This document shows positions 22,332 to 32,093 of a stretch of DNA of 64,000 nt, piece after piece (within the stretch, counting starts at the first letter, position 1; every line of letters begins with the position of its first letter). The translations under genes and the position numbers were made by a program. The notes under the pieces were generated by a model, which did not search any database, was not told where the DNA came from, and worked only from the letters and a program-made list of their open reading frames with translations. Source of the stretch: Papilionanthe hookeriana x Papilionanthe teres (lineage: Eukaryota; Streptophyta; Magnoliopsida; Asparagales; Orchidaceae); contig CM040425.1 of the NCBI GenBank assembly GCA_022702705.1, forward strand, positions 3,844,001-3,908,000, given 5' to 3'.

Positions 22332-23097
22332 TTAATAAGCTGCATCTTCATGGATTCCAATCTCATGTACGGAGAAAGGTTGCAAATCACCTTTAATGCA
22401 CTGTTCTCCTCCTTCGTAGTATTTTATGCACTGATGCAGAGACGATGGTACAATCCGGTTTTCATGGATCCACGGCCGGCCCAATAGAGCGTTGAACGAT
22501 GTCTCAGAGTGATTTATGTGGAATTTTGCGGTTGTCTTTGCTAAGTCACCAGTCTTCATCAACAGTGTTATTGATCCAAGGGCTCTTTCTCCTTTACGGT
22601 TGAATCCTCTTAGCAATATCTTGTCCACTTCGAGCTCGCGAGCATCGATTTCCAAGTATGCTAGCGTCCAGAAGATTCATTATGTTGATTGACGCTCCTG
22701 GATCCACCGATACTGCGGAGAGCGTAAACTTTCCGATTGTGACTGAAATGTACAACGGTCGCTTGTGATAAGCTGTCCCAAGTAGTAGATCACTTTCCGT
22801 GAAGGTAACACCTCGCTGTTCCTTTAACGAGCAAACCTCGTCTAAGGAATCTCTGACCATCTGAGCTAAACAAATCTCTGGATCAAGTAAGGCCTTGATC
22901 ATAGCTTCCCTCATCTCTTTTGATAAGATGAGAGCGTCGTAGATGCTCAGTTTGGCTGGTAGTATCCTAAGATGGGCTAGCACGTTATAGTCCACTTTGT
23001 TACCATGTGTCTCGGTTTCTTCCCGAATGGGCGATTCTTCTGTCGGGGTTGATTCTTCTGAGAACAACCACTGCTTTCCTTTGTCTTTTGGACCCAT
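22332..23097 (-). pseudogene. pol: Aspartic protease of element E
   Basis: Retropepsin that would cut the polyprotein. It is preceded by LPAKLSIYDALILSKEMREA and LLDPEICLAQM. The active site reads VDPGASINIM, a Pro variant of the usual D-T/S-G-A, shared with G. After a frameshift near 22660 it continues with LEVDKILLRGFNRKGERALGSITL, TSFNALLGRPWIHENR and SSLHQCIKYYEGG. These are the usual Tat-lineage blocks. It is split into two overlapping frames (23097-22594 and 22655-22332). Confidence 0.9.
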
Positions 23098-24224
23098 TCT
23101 CGGTGGTAGAACCCTTCCGCTCCTTAAGTTGACTTCGTGATTTCTTCGAATGCAGTGCGAGTTCTCGGTGTCTCCTTTTGAATCGGCATGACGAGGTTCT
23201 TACGGGTCGCTTCGGAATCCGAAAGCTCTAATTCTATTGTGATTGGGGTTCCTTGGAATTCACAAATAGATTCATTGCTTGTTGAACTTTCATAGCCTTC
23301 TTGGTGAATGTCTTATTTGTCATCGTGATTGTCGATGTTGTGTTTGATTTGAGAATTGTTATTTGTATCGGAATCGAGATCTGGATTAGATTGGTTGTCG
23401 TTAGTTACGTAATCGTTAGAAACAGTCAAAACGTAGCCAACTCCATAACTCTTATCATTATCAAATCTCGCCGGAGCGAGCAAATAATCATACAGAGTCA
23501 GAGGTTCGAGGAATTTTTCCCCCGAATCAGAAACAACCATCCTAGGATAAGCAGCCCCTAGTCTAGCCTTGGGAGCCTCAGTCTTTTCTTCTTCTTCGAT
23601 CTCCTTCTTTTTTATGATCTTTTCATTCTGGAGAGGTTCTTCAATTGCAAGCGATAGCGCCGGCTCGACAGGTTTCAAACTCTGAATTGAAGCACGCGCC
23701 GAAGTGGTTTGGATGCGATTTAAAATTTTCTTTGATGACTTCGTCCAAGCGGTACTCCATCCATCATTGGTCGTGTAAGGGTCTATCGGAACAATGAGAT
23801 CCATTAAAATAACATTGACAGATCCTCCTTTCTGGGGTTCTTTCATGTATTCCTTTGGGATCGTTATGTTCCCTTTTCGGAGATTATTGTCAAGCCAACT
23901 TTTGAAGGTGATGCAATCCTCTATCTTATGTCCAAGCATGCGGTGGTAAGGGCGATGGTTGGGATGGTCTTTCTTATTAACTTCTTCTGGCTTCCTGGGT
24001 TCTTGCAGTCGAAAATCCGAAGTCTTCATCAAACTGCGGAACATCTTTGGTACTGCCTCATTCTTGAATGGATACTCTCTGTTTATAAGCTCCTTTAACG
24101 TGCGCTGTGGGTGAGGTGGTTGCTTATATTGTTGAGTTGGCTGATAACCGGGTTGAGGTTGTTGGTAGTTCTGTCGAGGTTGTTGATAAGCTTGGGTTCG
24201 CGTTTGCTCCATTTGTATTTGCAT
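23098..24224 (-). pseudogene. gag: Nucleocapsid and gag-pro linker of element E
   Basis: Contains a 303-residue open stretch (24224-23313), the longest intact coding run in E. It begins Gln/Pro-rich, then has TLKELINREYPFKNEAVPKMF and one retroviral-type zinc knuckle of the C-x2-H-x4-H-x4-C form. The first Cys is Arg here (RPYHRMLGHKIEDC), so the knuckle is damaged. Residues after it (GNITIPKEYMKEPQ, DGWSTAWTKSSKK, VVSDSGEKFLEPLTLYDYL and SYGVGYVLTVS) are closely matched in G. I do not recognise the linker as a named domain. 23312-23098 is the frameshifted continuation toward the protease. Confidence 0.85.
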
Positions 24225-25112
24225 TGAGTTGCTTGCCCTTATCGACTGCGGCGACGATCCGGATTTCTTTTCAAATGTCTTCGCGAGCTACGTTTGTCCG
24301 TCTTGTCGACGAAACTTAGTTGTTTCGCTTCCTCTTGCAAGCTTCGGCCTTGCTTAACAACTTCTCGAAAATCTTAATCGTAAATCCCTTAAGGAGAAGT
24401 GCTTATCGAGTCTGTGAATGCTTTTAAGCAAGATGCTGGCTGCATCTTTGCTCTTGTAGGCTGTGGCTCACACTTCATGCTTAGATTTCTCCATCGAAGT
24501 ATGTAGTCCACTAAAGTTTCGTTCGGTTTCGTTTCTCCACTACTTAAGTCACCGATGGTGATATGGTGTTGAGCTCCGGCAAACCGTTTCACAAAGAGGT
24601 TTTCCAATTCTAAAAATGTCTTTCTTGAACCGTTCGGTAACTCGCGTACCAATCGAAGGCGATCCACGCAGTGCGCGACGAGCTGTCGGAAAAGTAAGGC
24701 GTCACTTCCACGGCGTTGCAACAGCTAGCGCGAAAATGTGCGACATCTTGTCGAGGGTTTACGGTACCATCAAAAGTCTTGAACAGAGGTGGTACGAAGC
24801 CTTTTGGGTATTATACTGCATCAAATTCTTTGGGGTAAGGTCTACCCGTCTGAATAGATTTTCCGCTCTTAGACTGTGTTAAGGCTTCTCGCACCTGCTG
24901 TTCTACCTTGCTCTTGATGTCTTTCTGCGGAATCATATTACGGGTAGAATTTTTTTCGGTCGATCGTCTCCGATTAACGGATGTAATCTCTTTTCCTCCG
25001 TACGTAATATGAATAACTTACGGAGGCGTTTCTCTTGGGGGTTGAGCGACTGCGAAGAGTGGCTAGAGCTGCAGCCATCTCTTCCATCCTTTTTGCCATT
25101 TGGGAGATTGTA
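24225..25112 (-). pseudogene. gag: Gag capsid domain of element E
   Basis: Capsid protein of the virus-like particle. Minus-strand pieces: VEQQVREALTQSK, GRPYPKEFDAV, YPKGFVPPLFKTFDG, then LPNGSRKTFLELENLFVKRF, AQHHITIGDLSSGETKPNETLVDY and ILRWRNLSMKCEPQ. This is the retrotransposon gag pattern. It is read from at least two frames with an in-frame stop before YPKGF, so it is a pseudogene. The same region of G is at 54304-55478. Confidence 0.88.
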
Positions 25113-26480
25113 TCATCTTTTTCTCGAATTTGTGCTCTTAATGCTTCGGTTCATCTCTCTCCGCAGTGCCGGGGCACCTTGCGAAGGCGACGATGCTCGT
25201 GTCTCAACCATGTTGATCTCCACATATTCGTCATCCATGAACTCCGACGAGTCGACTTCATCTCCAAACTTTTCTTCTCTTTCTCTTACTAATCGTTGAA
25301 TGTCGGTTCTTAGATTTTCCATAGCGTCTTCCAATGGTATTTTTCGTGCGGTTTCGCAGTTATCATGCGATGGCTGTTGGGTTTCCTTCTTGGGAGTCCC
25401 CTTCATTGCAGTGGCGCTCTCTTCAGACTCGAGTCTCCTGACGAGACTTTCCTTTTCTGGTCGTTGTTTCGGTCTTAATTGGCCAGTAGTAGGACGCCAT
25501 ACCATCCTTCTAGCAGCTGAAGGCCTAGGACCGGATGGTCTGTCGGCTGAATGCTGGAAGGTGGTATCCTCCCTGATTTGTAAACCTGAAACAACAACAG
25601 GTGGACTAGCCTTCATCTCCTTATTCGGCTTTTCTATGGCGATAACGGGTTCTACTCGCGGTCCAAGACGGGACTTGGCTGGCACCCGTCCTTATTATTC
25701 TTAAAATCTACGATACGGGACATTTCTCTTTCTTTGCTAACTTCTCTATCACGGTACGTAGTCGGGCGAATGGTGTAATCCTAGCCCTTTTCTTTCGAGT
25801 TCGTCGCTATAGTATGCGAGTCGAGGTAATGTAGAAGCAATCTTGCGGACATTTTCCTCGTCGAGTGCCGACGGAAGGGGATGGAATCTACTTCCTTCAA
25901 AAGCGGTGTATACTCGAGCAATGGTATGAACTCGGGTAGTGGTGTGTACTCGGGGATTTCTTCCAGAAAGCAACTTCGGTGGCTACGGCCTTTACGGCGA
26001 TCTTTCTACCTCTTGTTTCTTCTGCGAGTCCGTGTTAGGGGTGGAACCCTTGAAATTTGGACCCAATTTTGAAAACGAAGGTCTTGCACGGAAATGCGTA
26101 CCCTCCGTGGTAACATGCTCGTTACAAATTTGAACTTCCTTCCCCTTCGGTTTGGCGGAAGCCGGGGTAGGTGTAGAGACGACTAGACCAGGAGGGGTAG
26201 AGATAACGGTCCTCCTATGGACGGTAGTATTCCTCTCGAGTTGGAACCCTTTGCGGGGAGGGAACTCTTGAGTTGACTTAAGGTTGAACTCGATCAAAGG
26301 TCTTTCGAGTTTCGAATGCTTTGTACGTAAGTGTGAAATGGGTGACGTCGGTGATCTTGACATACTGTGTTGCCAAATCCTTGTCCAAAACGGATGATCC
26401 CATTTTCGGGCGGCTCATCCTTGTAAACGGCGAAGTCCGAGTCCATTGGTGAAGGAGAAAATCGGCTTTGGGGCGGACAT
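25113..26480 (-). pseudogene. ORF1 and N-terminal gag region of element E
   Basis: Starts at ATG 26480 (MSAPKPIFSF), matching the intact start of ORF1 in G (52930). The reading frame shifts within the first 30 residues and again near 26390. Later blocks are IEFNLKSTQEFPP, VVSTPTPASAKPKGKE and an RRNK basic motif. After a region rich in Pro and repeated VHT (25973-25749) come RMVWRP and coiled-coil-like, acidic sequence ending SSEFMDDEYVEINMVETRASS (25685-25113). Ogre elements carry an ORF1 of unknown function before gag, which fits. The N-terminal blocks resemble ORF3. The exact ORF1-gag boundary is not visible. Comparison of E and G suggests reading through. Confidence 0.8.
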
Positions 26481-26991
26481 CTTCTGCAAGGTAGATTCGA
26501 TTGTCGGTCCCAAATTATGCTTCTTCTCATCGGGACGAAAGGAAAGGAATCAAAAAGAGTCTGAACACATTTTTGTATTTATAAAAAAGAAAAAAAAAGG
26601 AGTTATTTGTTAAAAGAGTCATTCATTAGAGGGTTTGTTTATTAGGAACGGAATGTTCAAAGGTGTAGAGAAGGTAAGGAATCTGATTCAAAATTGGAAA
26701 GGAAAAGAAAGTCTTATGTAAGACTTCTCGACTCGAAGGACCGCTCCTAAACTAACACCTATTGGGGGTCCACCCCACCTCAGAAAAGAGGCGAAAAGGA
26801 TTTCGGAACCTCTCTGTTTAGGGGTGTCTAAACGGTGGCTCCTAAATCCGAGAGGAGTTGGCTATACTCGTTCAAGACAGAAATGAACGGGTTATTCCAA
26901 CGGAAGAATGGTAGTTTGGTCCACTAAGGGCATGGGCTCACCACCGACTTATGAAAGCAAAGCCATCTGATCAAAATGGAGAGAGGAACTA
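26481..26991 (-). other. Untranslated leader of element E with conserved hairpins
   Basis: Non-coding leader between PBS and ORF1, clearly alignable with 52371-52929 of G. On the minus strand it includes CCGTTTAG / ACACCC / CTAAACAG (26835-26814, one mismatch in the stem) and, just after it, CCTC/TTTTCT/GAGG (26798-26785). Both hairpins have counterparts in G. Leaders of LTR elements commonly hold dimerisation and packaging structures. That role is an inference here. Confidence 0.6.
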
Positions 26992-27009
26992 TCCCCAGCG
27001 GAGTCGCCA
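26992..27009 (-). other. Primer-binding site of element E
   Basis: On the minus strand TGGCGACTCCGCTGGGGA, separated from the LTR end by ACTTC. G has the same 5-nt spacer and TGGCGACTCCGCCGAGGA. This type of site is reported for Ogre elements as complementary to a tRNA-Arg 3' end. I could not check it against a tRNA set. It proves that the right-hand LTR (27015-34483) is the 5' LTR. Confidence 0.85.
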
Positions 27010-29127
27010 GAAGTTGTCGGCATATTTTTAGTTTAGGTGTTTTATTTTGAAAAGGGGTCGCCTACAGAAATTGTCGGCGAATTTTTAATTTAATTTAAAT
27101 AAATAATTTGAAAAGTAGTATTTGATTTTGAAAATAATTTTAAATTTGAAAATTTTAAGATATGAAATCAAGCTGATCTCACATCCCGAATAGTTTATAT
27201 AAACGAGCACCGCACTACTAAGCTGTATATCTATCCCGGAGAATAGACACACTTGCTTGATGATGGGGCTCGACTAAATAAACTAGAATATTTGTAACAT
27301 CCTTTTGGTTTGCGAACCAATTTTATAATCCGACAAGTTCCCCTGCTTAATATAAAGGAATTAAGCAGGGTTTATATTACCGGGGTTCTTAAAGTTCCCT
27401 ATAAGGGCAAGCCCCTATAGTTAATTACATCTTAAATGAAGTGAATCATTTAAGAAAACTCTCGATAATGATCAGTGGTTTTGCTCTCAAGAATTTCAAA
27501 GTGTAAGGTTTTCAAAGGATTAGATTTTTGGAAATTCAAAAGGGAATGACTCAAAATTTGGAACAATTTATTTTTGAGAATCCAAAGGAAGAGAAGTAGG
27601 AGAAGCTGAGGATCCGAAAAGAATCTTGGCAACTTCCCAAACTATCCTATTGTTTGGCTTAGATTTGGGAAAATCCTAATATTATCTAATATTTCAATCT
27701 TGCCAATTTTAGTTAATTAGGACTTATATTCGTATGACATAATCATACAATCAGCCTCGAAGATGTAAGGGTTTATGTCGTACCGAAAGATCACCTCGGA
27801 GTCCTAAGACCGGTTAGGGCTTAATTTACATGATATGATCATGCAAATTCCTAATGAAGAGTTGAAGATTTATGTTGCACTAGGCAAACTACCTCGAAAT
27901 CCTATGGTTTTGGTTATTTAATTCTAAGAAAGTTTAGCTGAAGCGGATCCGAGTTTTGCTTGATGACGATGGCCGTGCTTGCCCACCATGCTCCGAGCTC
28001 CTTGTTGTTGCAGAGGTTTAGTTTTAGAAGTCATAAATCGAGGAGATGAGAGAAGTGTTTTGGTTTAGAGAAAATCTTAAAATTCGAGTGTTTTTAATAT
28101 TTTAATTAAAACAAATCTTAAAGTTGATTAAACGAGACCGATTAAGATCCCACGGTTCCGTCATCCCGACACCGTTATTTTCATCGAATTCACTTAGTTC
28201 GAGATGAATTTGCTAAATTCAAGCTGAATGAGTTCCACACCTTCATTTAGACCGTGGGAAATCCCGTTAGCAACACGTAGGTTACATCATCCGAGGTATT
28301 CCCGATCATTCAACGAGACGTTTTAATTTAGTTGCAATTGTAGTTTTGTGTTCTGTTTGTGATTAAATTTTGAGTTGTTTTATATTTTGGAATGTTGTGG
28401 CGGTGATTTTTATCTTGTAATGACTTTTAATTTAGTTTTGGTTTCAGTTCAGGGACTATCCTAAAGGTTTTGGTTTTCATGCAACAATTGTTTATCATGC
28501 AAGAAAAGTACAATAAATTACAATAAAGTAAATTGCAATAAAATAAAAGCGTACCTGGAGGGTCTTCCCGTCATCCCAAGCTGCACTTAAAACACATGTT
28601 AAGGCATTTAAATATTCCAACAAGTACCTAGCTAAAGCTAAGGGAAAGGTTTTTTGGTTGTCTACCAAAGTCCTAATCCTATAACTAGTCATCTCCTATG
28701 ACGTCTAGGTTCTTGTGTTTTAGTTTAAAGACGATTTTTCTTCATCAAAGAATAATTAAATTCAATTGTTCTTATAAACATCCTATCACATTGAGGAAGT
28801 GCTTAAGACGAGTCCTAAACATCTTTTCAATACCTCTAGGATTGTTTTAAGTCCAAGAGAATTTAATTATACAAGTGAATTAATCATCCGGGAGTTTAAG
28901 TTTTGTTCTTTTTGCTCAGTGAACTAGGATATTTGAATATCCTATGAATGAAGTGACACTTCACTTAATACTCCGTTTAGGAGTTATGACAACAAGAGCT
29001 TTTGAGGGTAAATTGATGTTTTAGTGATTTGTGATTTAATTTAATTTTAATTAATGGATTTAAGTTTGGAATAGTGTTCAAGTTGTTTTAGATTTATTTT
29101 GAATTCTTTATGTCTTAAGTGATGTTA

Positions 29128-29410
29128 TATTTAATTCAATTTAGTTTAATTTAATTTAATTTAATTTAATTTAATTTAATTCAATTTAATTCTAATTTAA
29201 TTTTATTTTAATTTTAATTTAATTTAATTTTTATTTTTTAATTTGATTTTGTTTTTAATTTAATTTAATTTAATTTAATATGTTTTAATTTAATTTAAGT
29301 TAATTTAATTTAATTTAATTTAATTTAATTTAATTTAATTTAATTTAATTTAATTTAATTTAATTTAATTCTAATTTAATTTTATTTTAATTTTAATTTA
29401 ATTTTTTATT
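29128..29410. repeat. Pentanucleotide (TTTAA)n microsatellite in right LTR of E
   Basis: Same array as at 9284-9510. The second run (about 29290-29370) is an almost uninterrupted stretch of TTTAA units and is longer than in the left LTR. Confidence 0.9.
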
Positions 29411-31293
29411 TTTTATGTTTTAAAGATGATTTAATTTAATTGTTAAAGTATTAATTTAATTGAAATTTTGATTGAATTTAGTTTAAATGTTTTAATTTTA
29501 ATTTAATTTAATGATTAAGTCTTTTAGTATTTTAAATCTTGAGTTTGGATTATCATTTTAATTGGGAATTAACTATTATTGAAGTGATTAATTTAGGGAC
29601 TCTTAAATTAAAGAATAAATGTCTTCTTAATAATATCCCTATTTTAATAATTTCAATTTTTATTAATCTTCCAAATTTAATTAATTAATTGATTAAGGTT
29701 TACTTTAATTAATCTTAAAAATGATTGATGGGTCTCTACCCTTTAATTATTAAAATTTCAATCATCCAAATCAGATTAGGATCAAATATTTTACTCTCTC
29801 ATTTTATTAAGCCTAAAGTTTTAATTAAGGGTTAAAATTTTAATTACCATTTTGCCCTTCAAGCTTAATAATTCCATAACTCACTAAATTGAGCTTAAAT
29901 GAATTTGAAATTTTTGTGTGACTTCACTTACATGTCAATTAAGACATAAGAGGAGAAAATGTAATTTTTCTGTATTTAATTTATTTATATAATTATTTTT
30001 TGTGGAAAATAGGGATTTTCAAGGAAAATTCAATAAGATGACCAAGGGAATTTTTCTGTCCTTAAGAAAATTATGGGATATTTCTAATGACTAGAGGACC
30101 ATTTGGACCAATTTTGGTGATTTTTTGAATTATATTTTATTTATTAGAACTATTTTGAGTTTTGGAGTATTAATTAATTTTAAAATAAAATTAATGTTGA
30201 AAAATGGATTTTATATTTTTCTTAAATCTCTCTGATCTCAAGGAGTTCAGAGAAATAAATTTTATATTTTTCTTATTTTTCTTTAATTTATTAGAATTAT
30301 TTTATTGAAAAGGTTGGAAAATACATTTTTTTAATATTAAAAATTACATTAAGCCTTTAAAATTCAATATCTTACCCTAGGGACTTAGAAAAAATATTTG
30401 GTTTGTTCCTAAATGATTAGGAGTCAAAATGTGACATTTTGGTGATTTTTAATATTTTTATAATTTTTATTATTTTTTAATTATTAAAAATATTAAAATA
30501 ATGATAAAAATCAACTTTTTTAGAAAATTACAATTTTAATTTTCCTAAGTTCCTCTGATATCAAAGAGGCTCCAAAATCGTTTTTGAGAATTTTTGAAAA
30601 GTATTTTGTGAGTTATGAATTTTTAAAGTTTAATTTTACTCATTTTGCTTAAGAGGCTTAATCAACCCATTTGGTAGGGTTAATCAAGTCCAATTGGTTT
30701 CAAGTTTTTATGTGGTGTTCTCCTATCCCTAGAGGACAGTAAAGAATTGTTTTTAAGTTAATTTAAAGAATGGTTAACCCTAATTAATTAAAGTTTAATT
30801 TTGGGTGTTTAGGCCAATTAGGGTTGTTCAAAGTGAATTAACTCAAAACTTTTTTTTTCTAGGTCCCTCTGGTCACAAGAAACATCACCAAATTTTCCTA
30901 GAATTTATTTCTCATCATGATAATTGTTGGAATTAAAATACTCAAAACTGTAACATGAACTTGAAAAATCAATAACTTCTCATAGGGATGGCCTCTGACC
31001 TTGGAAAATTCAGGGAATGTTCGCAAGTTCAGAGGCTTCAAAAGCCCTATGGTCTCATGCCATGATGAATTGCCTATGCAAATGGAGAATCTAAACAATG
31101 CAGAGAGTAAATAAATCATTAAAAATAAAATACTTAATGAAAGTACTTGATTTCTTTTCCACATTATTCTCTTTTGTTCACTGAGCAAGATGGTATTTTT
31201 ATTTCATTTTTAGGATTTTTTTACACAAAGTTATGAATTTTTGAAGTTCTGGGAATTAAATAAATAGAAAATAGCCAATTTTCCTACTTATCC

Positions 31294-31540
31294 ACGCGGC
31301 GCCGCGTCAACCTCGGCAGCTCCGAAGGGGTGCGTGTCGCGCTGTGATTGGGCACCGCCATACGAGTCGGCCGTCCGGGACCCGCCTTTCACGCAACATG
31401 TTCGAGTCGATGCGATCGAGCCGTCCATCCGATACACGCGCGATCCAACGGCTCCCAGTCATCGTCTACGACTGGTGCGAACCCGTGACCGTAGACCTTC
31501 TAACCCTAATTTCTCACTCGATTCTCAACGGATTTATGTG
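31294..31540 (-). promoter_or_regulatory. CpG-rich island of the LTR leader (right LTR of E)
   Basis: Counterpart of 11403-11680. The palindrome ACGCGGCGCCGCGT is at 31294-31307. It lies in the transcribed leader of the 5' LTR, about 0.5-0.8 kb downstream of the TATA motif. Confidence 0.6.
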
Positions 31541-32083
31541 TTCTTGTGCTCTATAGATTCGTCTTGAAGAGATGATCACATCCATACGGTAAACATGCAC
31601 TGAAATTAACTCAAACTAAATGGAGAATCTCTGTAAGCTCAAGAGGAAGAGTGAGTCCATACCTTTGCTCAGAGAAGTGAAGCTTCAATCTGAGGGTTGT
31701 GTCACATTTGATTGGGTCCACGCAAGCTCCAGATGAAGTCCCTTGGCCTGGTGAATTGTCTAGGTACAAAAGTGACCACAACCGATCACAAAGCTTGGAG
31801 GCTGGAAGCAATGGCTGGCCTGGTGAGAGGGTTTTTGCTGGGAAACTTCTCCTCTTGGTACGGTGAAGGTGTAGAGTCAATCGATTTGAGGATTGACTCA
31901 CTCGTGGTGAAGTGTCCTGGTTTTGGGCTTGGATTTCAACTCGAAAATTGAGCTTACGGAGAGGAAATGGCGGGGGATTTCGGTGGGGATCAAGTTCTCT
32001 ATGTGTAGAGAGTGGTGCGGGATGATTTTGACGGGGTTTCGGTAAGGTTTGGTTCGGCACCTCTCTTGGCGAGAGGAGGGGGT

Positions 32084-32093
32084 GTTTAAATAG
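32084..32093 (-). promoter_or_regulatory. TATA-box candidate of the 5' LTR of E
   Basis: Minus strand CTATTTAAAC, about 2.4 kb from the LTR start. It is conserved in LTR F and the left LTR, and replaced by CTATATAAG in D. Expected transcription start is near 32055-32060 on the minus strand. Confidence 0.6.

Noticed and set aside
25300..25704. 134-residue plus-strand ORF opposite ORF1/gag of E
   Set aside because: Antisense of a coding stretch with homology to G on the minus strand. No independent support.
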